64,000 nucleotides of DNA, taken from positions 1-64,000 of the forward strand of contig JBARAD010000187.1 in NCBI GenBank assembly GCA_049791675.1, given 5' to 3'. The notes beneath the pieces are model-generated. The model was not told where the DNA came from. It made no database searches and worked only from the letters and a program-made list of their open reading frames with translations. Positions within the stretch are counted from its first letter, which is position 1, and the number at the start of each line of letters is the position of its first letter. This document shows, piece after piece, positions 25,519-33,788 of the stretch. The translations under genes were made by a program, and so were the position numbers. Source of the stretch: Chryseosolibacter sp049791675. GTDB taxonomy: Bacteria; Bacteroidota; Bacteroidia; Cytophagales; Cyclobacteriaceae.

Positions 25519-26592
25519 TCACCTGATCCTTTCGACCCCCAGGCCGGGCTTGTCGGAGCACGACATCATTCCGTCCTTTAAGACAAATCCTCCTTTCACC
25601 ACATCATTGCCGAGGTCAAGGCTTCCGTCGAGATCGATATATTTCGTGTTCATGCAGGAAAATGCTGCGTGCAGGGCGGCAGTGATGCTGACAATACTTT
25701 CATCATTACATCCCCAAAAAAGGTCCACTCCTTCATAGAGGGCGACATCCGCGATCTTTAATCCCTGGGATACGCCGCCGCATTTCATCAACTTGATGTT
25801 AAATATGCCGGCAGCGTAAGGTGGCTTTATTAACTCGATCGCATCTTTCGGCGTGATCAATGATTCATCCGCAGCGATCTTACTTTTTATTTCCTCGGGG
25901 AGATCCTTCATTTCCGCAACAGCCTTCGCCGGAAGTGGTTGTTCGATAAGCTCAAGATTGAGGTCTTTCGTCTTCAGATAGAAGTCGATGGTTTGGCCCG
26001 CGGTATATCCCTGGTTGGCGTCCACACGGATGATGACATCGTTGCCAAGGCTTTCCCGCAACATGATGAGTCTTTCAATGTCTTCCTCCAGATCTTTTCC
26101 AAGCTTCACCTTGAGGATCTTAAATCCCTGCCGGATAAATTCCCTGGCCTCTTGAACGGTCTCGCCGACGCTTTTGATCCCGATGGTGTTGGAGGTCGGA
26201 AGGGTCTTGATTTTCTGTCCAAGGAAGCGAACAAGGGGTACACCGAGGTATTTGGTGAAGACGTCATGCAGGGCAATATCGAGCGCTGCGCGTGCAGACG
26301 GATTTTTCGGAAACGTCTTCCATACTTCGAAGGTAAGCTGATGGAATTCACGGATGTCCCTTCCGATAAGGAAGTCCAGATTCCTTTGCTGCAATGCCTC
26401 AAGGCACTGCGTCAGACTTTCGCCGACAACGTACTCACTCGGATTCCCGGAACCGATGCCTGTGGTGCCATCATCCAGCGTAATTTCGACAAAAGCATTC
26501 CTGACCTGGTCGACGGTTTTAAAGGCGATGGTATAGGGCTTCGTGTTTCCCAGGTCCGCATCCCATGCTTTTACTTCTCTTATTTTCGGCAT
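25519..26592 (-). CDS. Enolase-superfamily epimerase (dipeptide epimerase / DgcA-like)
   Basis: The TIM-barrel enzyme of 357 residues carries the muconate-lactonising subgroup motifs: the catalytic KVK in LKVKLGKDLEED near residue 160, metal ligands in DANQGYT, ELIEQPL and AADES, and the second catalytic Lys in NIKLMKCGG. By sequence it would be called L-Ala-D/L-Glu epimerase. Its neighbour 16 bases upstream is a DUF1611 protein, the pairing described for DgcA (N-acetyl-D-glutamate racemase) with DgcN, so a role in D-glutamate use is plausible. The two activities cannot be separated by reading alone. Confidence 0.9.
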   Translation of the reverse strand: MPKIREVKAWDADLGNTKPYTIAFKTVDQVRNAFVEITLDDGTTGIGSGNPSEYVVGESLTQCLEALQQRNLDFLIGRDIREFHQLTFEVWKTFPKNPSARAALDIALHDVFTKYLGVPLVRFLGQKIKTLPTSNTIGIKSVGETVQEAREFIRQGFKILKVKLGKDLEEDIERLIMLRESLGNDVIIRVDANQGYTAGQTIDFYLKTKDLNLELIEQPLPAKAVAEMKDLPEEIKSKIAADESLITPKDAIELIKPPYAAGIFNIKLMKCGGVSQGLKIADVALYEGVDLFWGCNDESIVSITAALHAAFSCMNTKYIDLDGSLDLGNDVVKGGFVLKDGMMSCSDKPGLGVERIR

Positions 26593-26608
26593 TGCACCAG
26601 ATGTTACG

Positions 26609-27682
26609 TTAGACAGTGACCGTTGACTTCTTTATCATGGCTTCGAAAAGAGGCACCAGTGATTCGACGCCATCCTCCAGAGGAAGTATGACGGGGATAT
26701 TCAGTTTCTCCTGCGCTTGACTGGCGTATTCCCGCGCTTCTGCTTCCACCATGTTCGCACTGTTGATTGTCAGCGCGACCGTAGGCGCACCATAGATCCT
26801 GATCAGTTCGATCTCCTCCTCCGGTTGGGCTACAAAGGCAGGGTAGTGATCCATATCTTTATAATGTTTGCGCGCAGGGTTGTGCTGTAGTACCACGCCA
26901 TTGGCAGCTGCCGAACAGATCCATTCCGCGCCCGCAGGCCCACTCGGATTTCGCAGGGAAGACTGTCCTTCGATGAAAATTATATCAGGTCTTTCCGCGT
27001 GATAACAAGTGTGGACGGCGTGTTCCATTTCGCCGGAAATAAAATCGTTTAGTGTTGAGTCAAACACAAAACCATATTTCGCTCCCTGCATCCAGCCCGT
27101 TTGACCTGTATAGATCATCTCCGCCTTGTAGCCGGCCTTGCGCATGGCATGAACCAGAAACCTGGTCGTCGTACGTTTTCCCAGTGCGCAGTCCGTACCC
27201 AACACCGCAATTTTTGGACACTTGACCTCCTCGATCTTACCCGTCCAGAAATGAAGGTCCTTGAATTTTTTCGGTTTGCGAACATCGATGACTTCGAGTC
27301 CTTTGCTCCTGGCGAGGTCGGCCAACTCGGGAATATCGGAAATATATTCGTGCAATCCGTTAACGAGCCCGTAACTGTGGGTCAATGCTTCCTTTAGTTG
27401 AATCCGAAGCGAGTCCGGTATTACGCCTCCCTTTGTTGCCAGGCCGACGATGGCATATCGGGCCTTCTCCGGCGACCGCGTCGCGAAATCTGCGATAGAG
27501 TCATAGACAGGGATGCTTCTCTTTTTACCATCCAGTACTTCACCGGCATCTTTGCCTGCGTATTTTGGATCGATTACCCCTACTACATTAAATCTTTCGG
27601 AACCGCGGATGAGGCCGTGCGCGGTTTTGGCGCTGAGCGTGTCGAGGAAACCTCCGGTGATCAGGATTGCGTTGCTTTTCAT
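26609..27682 (-). CDS. DUF1611 family protein (DgcN-like)
   Basis: From the ATG at 27682 (MKSNAILITGGFLDT) the protein has 357 residues; the start at 27715 adds eleven residues lacking family pattern. It has a Rossmann-like N-terminal domain and a P-loop ATPase-type domain with GTDCALGKRTTTRF near residue 160, followed by IFIEGQSSLRNP. DUF1611 members paired with a DgcA-type epimerase have been described as D-glutamate N-acetyltransferase, DgcN. The same pair is seen here in the order DUF1611 then epimerase on the minus strand, 16 bases apart, so one operon is likely. Confidence 0.88.
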   Translation of the reverse strand: MKSNAILITGGFLDTLSAKTAHGLIRGSERFNVVGVIDPKYAGKDAGEVLDGKKRSIPVYDSIADFATRSPEKARYAIVGLATKGGVIPDSLRIQLKEALTHSYGLVNGLHEYISDIPELADLARSKGLEVIDVRKPKKFKDLHFWTGKIEEVKCPKIAVLGTDCALGKRTTTRFLVHAMRKAGYKAEMIYTGQTGWMQGAKYGFVFDSTLNDFISGEMEHAVHTCYHAERPDIIFIEGQSSLRNPSGPAGAEWICSAAANGVVLQHNPARKHYKDMDHYPAFVAQPEEEIELIRIYGAPTVALTINSANMVEAEAREYASQAQEKLNIPVILPLEDGVESLVPLFEAMIKKSTVTV

Positions 27683-27780
27683 AAATATCAAAGACGTAAA
27701 ATAGCGGTTAATCATGGAAGTTGTATCGAGGAGACTGGTTTTTACGTTACCGGACAGTAACGGGTATCCCTTCCGAAACG

Positions 27781-27796
27781 CCGAAATCGATTTCGG
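27781..27796. promoter_or_regulatory. Perfect 16-bp palindrome between divergent genes
   Basis: CCGAAATCGATTTCGG is a perfect palindrome in the 220-base gap between the DUF1611 gene (minus) and the small secreted protein gene (plus). A dimeric regulator could bind it. No regulator gene is adjacent except the BlaI-like one, whose operators differ. Confidence 0.4.
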
Positions 27797-27902
27797 GCTG
27801 GCGTACTTTTTGAGTATATTGAATTACAAAGCTTGTATGGGCGGCACTATTGATTGGGTTAATATTTTCACTTCGGATAGAAACATCGTTATATAGCCAA
27901 TC

Positions 27903-28355
27903 ATGAAACTCCTTGAATTCTGTTATCTATTAAGTTTTATCCTTTTTTCGTCCGGAGCCACGGCACAAACCGGGGCTCTTTCCGGTACGTGGCAATTGGT
28001 AAACCAAAGCAGTTGTCTGGATGACGGCGCCAGTGCAGAAGAAGACAGTTCACAATCGCTGCGGGAGGACATGCGCAGTCGTTCCTCCGCCACCGGGCAG
28101 ATCATTACTTTTAAAGACAACGGAAGCGGGGAAGAATCCACAAGGATCCTCAACTCCAAGAAGACCGCCAACAACAAGAAGTTCTTCTACAAATTTAATG
28201 GCGAAATGATGCTGATCCTCGACAAGAAAACCCAGACAATCAGCGACAGTTATATGGTGGATAAGTTCACTGCGGATTCCCTGATCCTTTCAAACGCTGC
28301 CCGTCCGTGCGAAACGAAAATTTTCATAAAAATTAATCCCGGCCAGGTAAATTGA
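27903..28355 (+). CDS. Small secreted lipocalin-like protein
   Basis: The protein of 150 residues has a clear signal peptide (about 1-21, ending GATAQ) and a beta-rich body beginning GALSGTWQLVNQSS. This 'GxW' start followed by IITFKDNGSG and ending with an LxLSN-type strand resembles the lipocalin-like proteins of Bacteroidota. Two Cys (near 39 and 140) could form a disulfide. The ligand is unknown. It lies in its own unit between the DUF1611 gene and rlmN. Confidence 0.75.
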   Translation: MKLLEFCYLLSFILFSSGATAQTGALSGTWQLVNQSSCLDDGASAEEDSSQSLREDMRSRSSATGQIITFKDNGSGEESTRILNSKKTANNKKFFYKFNGEMMLILDKKTQTISDSYMVDKFTADSLILSNAARPCETKIFIKINPGQVN

Positions 28356-28399
28356 TTTCTGCCCGACATTGTTAGCCATAAAAGTTAACCTTCTTTACG

Positions 28400-28407
28400 T
28401 AACTTTG
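28400..28407 (+). promoter_or_regulatory. -7 promoter element of rlmN
   Basis: TAACTTTG matches TAnnTTTG and ends only eight bases before the rlmN start codon at 28416, so the leader would be nearly absent. No consensus -33 TTG lies at the preferred distance. Confidence 0.55.
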
Positions 28408-28415
28408 CCTTATCT

Positions 28416-29462
28416 ATGGTTGAAACAATTGCGCGGCGCGACATACGGAAACTATCCCTGGAAGAGCTAAAGGAGTTTTTTGTACTTCACGGCGACAAGG
28501 CTTTCCGCGCCCAGCAGGTATATGAATGGCTATGGCGTAAATCCGCCAAGGATTTTGATCAGATGACCAACCTGTCGCTGGCCACGCGGCAGCTGTTGAA
28601 AGACCATTTTGTCATCAACTTCATCCAGGTTGACCACATGCAGCGCAGCAGCGACGGCACCATAAAAAACGCCGTAAAGCTGCATGACGGACTTGTTGTC
28701 GAATCCGTCCTCATCCCTACTGAAAAGCGGATCACCGCCTGTGTTTCGTCACAGGTGGGCTGCAGCCTCGCCTGCCGCTTCTGTGCGACCGCGCGGCTGA
28801 AGAGAATGCGTAACCTTAATCCGGACGAAATTTATGATCAGGTGGTGGCCATTCAGCAACAGTGCGAAATGTTTTTTGGGCGTCCGTTGACCAACATTGT
28901 TTTTATGGGAATGGGCGAGCCGCTGCTGAACTACAGCAACGTCATCACCGCCATTGATAAAATTACGTCTCCAAAAGGCCTCAACATGGCTTCCAAAAGG
29001 CTGACGGTTTCGACTGTTGGTATTGCAAAAATGATCGTGAAGATGGCTGATGACGGCGTGAAGTTTAACCTCGCGGTTTCACTGCACTCGGCGCTCAACC
29101 AGGTCCGGTCATCCATCATGCCTATCAATGACACCAATTCACTTGAGGAGTTGGCGGAGGCATTGAAATACTGGTACAAGAAGACCAAAAAGAAAGTAAC
29201 CTACGAATACGTGGTCTGGAAAGGTATTAATGACACCGAAGTGCACGCGCAGGCATTGTTAGGATTTGCAAAGGTCGTTCCCTGCAAGGTGAACCTCATT
29301 GAATACAACCCCATCGACGACGGCGAGTTCCAGCAGGCATCTGAGGAGGCGCTGAACATGTATATGCACCTTCTTGAATCCAACGGAATCACCACCCGCA
29401 TCCGCAAAAGCCGGGGTAAGGATATCGATGCCGCGTGCGGGCAGCTTGCCAATAAAAGTTGA
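28416..29462 (+). CDS. rlmN: Dual-specificity rRNA/tRNA adenine C2-methyltransferase
   Basis: This radical-SAM enzyme methylates A2503 of 23S rRNA and A37 of some tRNAs. The cluster motif CSLACRFC has Cys at 116, 120 and 123, and GMGEPLLNY follows near residue 168. The C-terminal region contains the conserved Cys in DAACGQL needed for the methyl-Cys mechanism, so it is RlmN rather than the related Cfr by overall pattern and length (348). A -7 promoter element ends eight bases before the start. Confidence 0.95.
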   Translation: MVETIARRDIRKLSLEELKEFFVLHGDKAFRAQQVYEWLWRKSAKDFDQMTNLSLATRQLLKDHFVINFIQVDHMQRSSDGTIKNAVKLHDGLVVESVLIPTEKRITACVSSQVGCSLACRFCATARLKRMRNLNPDEIYDQVVAIQQQCEMFFGRPLTNIVFMGMGEPLLNYSNVITAIDKITSPKGLNMASKRLTVSTVGIAKMIVKMADDGVKFNLAVSLHSALNQVRSSIMPINDTNSLEELAEALKYWYKKTKKKVTYEYVVWKGINDTEVHAQALLGFAKVVPCKVNLIEYNPIDDGEFQQASEEALNMYMHLLESNGITTRIRKSRGKDIDAACGQLANKS

Positions 29463-29547
29463 CCCGGCGCGGTTGACCGTTGACGCTATCTCCGTACAAC
29501 TTTTCAGCCTCCATCAGCATCTTAGTCAGGGAAACTGAAACTTCCGG

Positions 29548-30297
29548 ATGACTTGCCGATCGCTGCACGTATGTATTAGCCTCGCATGCTTAATAGCAAT
29601 GGCTGAATTTTGCAGGGGTCAGACGATTCTCAGCGGGATGGTAGCGGATTCAGCTTCAATGCAGCCATTGCCCAATGTCAACATCCTCAACCAACAGACA
29701 GGCAACCGGACCGTCTCGGATATTCGCGGTTCATTCGCGATCCAGGCCGCCGATTCCGACACCCTGGTTTTTTCAAGGGTGGGATACCACTCAAAAGCAC
29801 TTCCATTTCAACACGTAAAGGAAGTAGTGATCATCTTTCTCAAAGAAGAACACCGCATGCTCAAACCGGTGGAGATTGGTGACAAAAATATGCCGTCCTG
29901 GCTTCCAAAGGTATCAGCGGAAAGTCCGTGGAAAAATTCCACGGACGATCAAGCGGTTAGAGACATCCCGGGTTTTCAGGGTATACAAACCTTCGGACCC
30001 GGCTATGTCTTTAAAATGCCGGGCTCAGGCTTTAAGAAAGAAGCGCGCGCAAAGAAAAGACTACAGGAAGTAACAGCGGAAAATGACAGGGCCCGGGACT
30101 ATATCCATCTGGTAAATGGTCCGGAAATCAAAGGAAAAATGATGAAAGATTACCGTCTCTCGGAAGAACAATTTTACAGCCTGCTGGCAATCTTTAACGA
30201 AAGGAATAAAGACTTTCTATATAAGCTCGAAAACCATGAAGTAATTCCTTTGCTGTTCCAATTTTTTGCAGAGCATGGTAACAGTCCTCAAGAATAA
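29548..30297 (+). CDS. Secreted protein with CarboxypepD_reg-like domain
   Basis: A probable signal peptide (about 1-24, ending CRGQ) is followed by the CarboxypepD_reg-like beta sandwich: ILSGMVADSASMQPLPNVNI, then GSFAIQAADSDTLVFSRVGY. Such domains occur at the N terminus of SusC-type receptors but also in stand-alone proteins. The rest (about 110-249) is helical and charged with no known motif. Length 249. The role is unknown; an envelope location is likely. Confidence 0.8.
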   Translation: MTCRSLHVCISLACLIAMAEFCRGQTILSGMVADSASMQPLPNVNILNQQTGNRTVSDIRGSFAIQAADSDTLVFSRVGYHSKALPFQHVKEVVIIFLKEEHRMLKPVEIGDKNMPSWLPKVSAESPWKNSTDDQAVRDIPGFQGIQTFGPGYVFKMPGSGFKKEARAKKRLQEVTAENDRARDYIHLVNGPEIKGKMMKDYRLSEEQFYSLLAIFNERNKDFLYKLENHEVIPLLFQFFAEHGNSPQE

Positions 30298-30312
30298 AGG
30301 TCATGCCCCGTA

Positions 30313-31209
30313 TTACTTCTTGCTCGCGTTGAAAAGTTTCTCCTTTTCGTCCTTCGTAAGGCTCTCGTATCCACCTTCCGAAATTTTGTCAAGGATCCTG
30401 TCGATCTCTTCCTGCGTGTAGCTGCCCTTCTCCGTGGCGGAAGCTTTTGGACCGGCCGCGCGTTCTTTCCGGTATGAAACCTTGACCCTCCGTTTCTCTT
30501 TGAAGAGGTCTTTGAACCACTCCAGGGTAACGGTGATCCATCCGCCCCAGTTAATTCCCGCGTGGAGCTGTTTCATGTAAATGAATCCCATGAGCGCTCC
30601 GCCGAGGTGGGCAATATTTCCTCCTGCATTGCTTCCCACCGAGCCAAGAACAGAAAGGAAAATATAGACTGCGACAATGTATTTGACCTTAACGGGGCCT
30701 ATGAACAGAAGGAAGAAGGTATAGTTGGGCAGCAATGTGGCCGTTGCCACCATGATCGCAAAGATGGCGGCTGAAGCCCCGACCATGCCCGCGTTGCCAG
30801 CCAGGAAAGGTGGAGGATTCGGGATAAGGTTGTAGGCCATCAGGTACAATACGGCTCCCGCGATCCCTCCCAATAAATACAAAGCAATGAGTTTATCGCT
30901 TCCGAGGTACTCCGCAAAAAGTCTCCCGAACCAATACAACACAAGCATATTGAAGAGAATATGGAGGATCCCTGACAGATCATGCATAAACATGTAGGTG
31001 ATCATTGTCCAGGGGCGTGTAATGAACTCCGAAAACCTGGCCGGAATATGAAACTGCTCATGAATCCCCGACCACAAAGCGTCCAGTCCGGTGAACATTG
31101 TAATAACCATGATCACACCCATCACAACAAACACGGCAAGGTTGATAATGATCAACTGCACGTGGCCATTGTTATACCGCTGAAAGGCGTTCTTGAATTC
31201 TTCGAACAT
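30313..31209 (-). CDS. Rhomboid-family intramembrane protease with C-terminal tail
   Basis: Six to seven membrane helices with the catalytic Ser in VGASAAIFA near residue 145 and the catalytic His in NIAHLGGALMGF near residue 205. The usual GxSG motif here reads GASA, the second Gly being Ala, which may lower activity. Residues about 235-298 form a cytoplasmic, charged tail with SYTQEEIDRILDKI. It starts six bases after a second rhomboid gene, a tandem pair with mutL in front. Substrate unknown. Confidence 0.9.
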   Translation of the reverse strand: MFEEFKNAFQRYNNGHVQLIIINLAVFVVMGVIMVITMFTGLDALWSGIHEQFHIPARFSEFITRPWTMITYMFMHDLSGILHILFNMLVLYWFGRLFAEYLGSDKLIALYLLGGIAGAVLYLMAYNLIPNPPPFLAGNAGMVGASAAIFAIMVATATLLPNYTFFLLFIGPVKVKYIVAVYIFLSVLGSVGSNAGGNIAHLGGALMGFIYMKQLHAGINWGGWITVTLEWFKDLFKEKRRVKVSYRKERAAGPKASATEKGSYTQEEIDRILDKISEGGYESLTKDEKEKLFNASKK

Positions 31210-31215
31210 AAATGT

Positions 31216-31800
31216 TTATCTTCTTCTCATCCAAAACTGAATCATAATAATGGCTACCACAATACCGCCCAGGTGAGCCAGGTGGGCAGTGTTGTCGCCG
31301 GGAGCTGATATGAATCCCGAATATATCGCAATACTTCCCAAAACCATTACCATATATTTCGCCTTAAAGGAAATCGGCAGGAATAATAACCTTAACTCCA
31401 TGTTGGGGAAAATGATTCCAAAGGCGGTCATTACACCGTAAACAGCTCCGGACGCGCCGATCATCATCGCAAAAGACCCTATTCCGAAGAACAGATCCAT
31501 GAGGATGTTAAAAACTCCGGCGCCAATTCCTGCGATGATATAAAATAGCAAAAACTGCTTTTGATCCCAAAATTCTTCGAGAATAGGGCCAAAAAAACTT
31601 AACAGTAACATGTTGAAGAAAATATGGAAAAAGTCCGCATGACAGAACATGTACGTAAACAACTGATACGGTCTGAAAAGATTGGTATGAACGTTCCATA
31701 ATGCCAACCATTCGGTGACCACCGGCATCATATTCTGCAAAACAAATACTATGACATTGATGAAAATCAGGTTGCGAACGATCGGGGTGAGTCTAAACAT
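31216..31800 (-). CDS. Rhomboid-family intramembrane serine protease
   Basis: A minimal 194-residue rhomboid with six helices, the catalytic Ser in IGASGAVYGV near residue 110 and the catalytic His in NTAHLAHLGG near residue 177. The family cleaves membrane-anchored proteins inside the lipid bilayer. Unlike its neighbour it keeps the canonical GASG motif and lacks a tail. It follows mutL by 31 bases and precedes the longer rhomboid by six. Confidence 0.93.
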   Translation of the reverse strand: MFRLTPIVRNLIFINVIVFVLQNMMPVVTEWLALWNVHTNLFRPYQLFTYMFCHADFFHIFFNMLLLSFFGPILEEFWDQKQFLLFYIIAGIGAGVFNILMDLFFGIGSFAMMIGASGAVYGVMTAFGIIFPNMELRLLFLPISFKAKYMVMVLGSIAIYSGFISAPGDNTAHLAHLGGIVVAIIMIQFWMRRR

Positions 31801-31831
31801 ACGTGGGATTTAGCTGCTTATCTGGTTTGAT

Positions 31832-33646
31832 TCATTGACGGTTAAAGTAACTTTCAATTTTACGCAATTCAAAAATAAAAAATGTGGGCAAGCCATCGGG
31901 GGAATAATTGCTGGTAGCGCAGGCAAACAAACCATCAATTAAAGCCTGCATTTCCTCTTTTACGAGCTTCTGACCTGCTTTGATCCCCGCTCTTTTGGCC
32001 AATGATCGCGCGAGGTTTTCCTTTAAGGGTATAGAAAGATCAGATTGATTGATCTTGAATTGTTCTATGAGACCTTCAAACAGCGATTTTCCGCTTCCTG
32101 CAGGCAAGTTCGCCGGCAGTCCATTGATCGCGATAGTGTTCTTTCCAAATACCTCAAGCCGGAATCCCAAAGCCGCTATTTCCTGCTCCATCTCCAATAC
32201 CAACGCGAAATCCGCAGCGCTGAGCGTTACCGCCTGCGGAAAGAGGTCCTGCTGACTCTCAGCGGATTTATTTTTCAACTGGCTGAGAAATTTCTCGTAC
32301 AAAATCCGCTCGTGGGCGAGTTGCTGGTCGACGATCATCAGTCCCGACTTCACTTGTCGCATAATGTAGCGGAGGTGCAGCTGCACCAGGACTCGTTCTT
32401 CCGGAACCGGAATGCCTTCATCTTCATCGCCCGAAAGATTCACGCTGCTTTCAAATCGCAGGATCTGTGGTTCAGGCGTCGGGGGTGCAAAGTTCTTGGA
32501 CTGCCCGAATAATTTTTCCCAATGCTCCTGGTTGTCAGGGCCCCGCAAGCCACGGGAGAAACGCTCCTCAAAATAAACATCATTGGATTGTCCAACCCCC
32601 TGGCTGAGTTTGGAAATGATGTTCACATCTGCATTAAAATCGATCGCAGGCGTGAGATTATGGGAACCGATTGCCTGCCGCACGGCGGACCGGACGACGG
32701 CGTAAATGGCTCTTTCATCATCGAACTTTATTTCAGTCTTCGTAGGATGAACGTTCACATCGATATGACGCGGATCTATTTCGATAAAGATCACATAAAA
32801 GGGAAAGCTGTTTTCAGGCAACAGATTTTCAAACGCGCCCATAACGGCGTGATGAAGGTAATTGCTGCGGATAAACCGGTTGTTCACAAAAAGAAACTGT
32901 TCGCCCCGTGTCTTGCGTGCAAAGTCAGGCTTTCCCACGTAACCGCTTACTTTCACCAGGTTGGTTTCCTCCTGACAGGCAGCCAGTTGCTCCTGGTAGG
33001 ACTTCCCAAAAATATTGACAATGCGCTGACTGAGCCGGCCGGCCGGAAGATCGTACACGACCTCATCAGTCTGTATAAAAGAAAACTCGATGTCGGAATG
33101 TGCCAACGCAAGGCGTTGAAATTCGTCAATGACATGCTTTAATTCGACGGGGTTGGATTTCAGGAAATTCCGTCGCGCCGGAATGTTATAGAAAAGATTC
33201 TTTATGCAGATGCTGGTCCCTTTTTCGCAGGCTGCGGGCTCCTGCCTTTTCACTTCCGAGCCCTCAACCACCAGTAGCGTGCCGAGCTCCTGGTCCGCCG
33301 GACGTGTTTTCATTTCCATTTGCGCAACGGCAGCGATTGATGCCAGCGCTTCGCCGCGGAAACCTTTGGTATGCAACGTAAAAAGATCTTCCGCCTTACG
33401 AATTTTGGAGGTGGCATGTCTTTCGAGGCTCATCCGTGCATCGGTTTCAGACATGCCCATCCCGTTATCGATAACCTGTATCAAAGTTTTTCCAGCTTCC
33501 TTTACGATCAGCTGGATCGTGGTGGCTTTTGCGTCGATGGAATTCTCCATCAATTCCTTTACGGCTGAGGCCGGTCTCTGAACAACTTCACCGGCTGCAA
33601 TCTGGTTGGCGATGGAATCAGGCAGAAGTTGTATTATATCCGACAT
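31832..33646 (-). CDS. mutL: DNA mismatch repair protein MutL
   Basis: It links mismatch recognition by MutS to strand incision. From the ATG at 33646 (MSDIIQLLPDSIANQIAAGE) it has 604 residues. The GHKL ATPase motifs are visible: ELMENSIDA, DNGMGMS and TKGFRGEALASIA in the first 100 residues. The C-terminal dimerisation domain spans about 420-600. The endonuclease motif DQHAxxERxxYE seen in many MutL proteins appears here as DQQLAHERILYE, so nuclease activity is uncertain. First gene of the mutL-rhomboid-rhomboid run. Confidence 0.96.
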   Translation of the reverse strand: MSDIIQLLPDSIANQIAAGEVVQRPASAVKELMENSIDAKATTIQLIVKEAGKTLIQVIDNGMGMSETDARMSLERHATSKIRKAEDLFTLHTKGFRGEALASIAAVAQMEMKTRPADQELGTLLVVEGSEVKRQEPAACEKGTSICIKNLFYNIPARRNFLKSNPVELKHVIDEFQRLALAHSDIEFSFIQTDEVVYDLPAGRLSQRIVNIFGKSYQEQLAACQEETNLVKVSGYVGKPDFARKTRGEQFLFVNNRFIRSNYLHHAVMGAFENLLPENSFPFYVIFIEIDPRHIDVNVHPTKTEIKFDDERAIYAVVRSAVRQAIGSHNLTPAIDFNADVNIISKLSQGVGQSNDVYFEERFSRGLRGPDNQEHWEKLFGQSKNFAPPTPEPQILRFESSVNLSGDEDEGIPVPEERVLVQLHLRYIMRQVKSGLMIVDQQLAHERILYEKFLSQLKNKSAESQQDLFPQAVTLSAADFALVLEMEQEIAALGFRLEVFGKNTIAINGLPANLPAGSGKSLFEGLIEQFKINQSDLSIPLKENLARSLAKRAGIKAGQKLVKEEMQALIDGLFACATSNYSPDGLPTFFIFELRKIESYFNRQ

Positions 33647-33788
33647 GAAAAACAGCAGTTCAGCCCGCAAATTAAATTATTTGTCGGTAGCGCATAACAT
33701 AAAAACGCTATTTAAACGCTGCTTGAATTGATTTTCATAAATTGATGGCACTTTACCCCGCCGGAAACGCGTTAAGAAGTAGACTGAT

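Noticed and set aside
27714..27896. 60-codon plus-strand frame between the DUF1611 gene and the small secreted protein
   Set aside because: No ribosome site, no pattern, and it covers the intergenic palindrome, which argues for regulatory rather than coding sequence.
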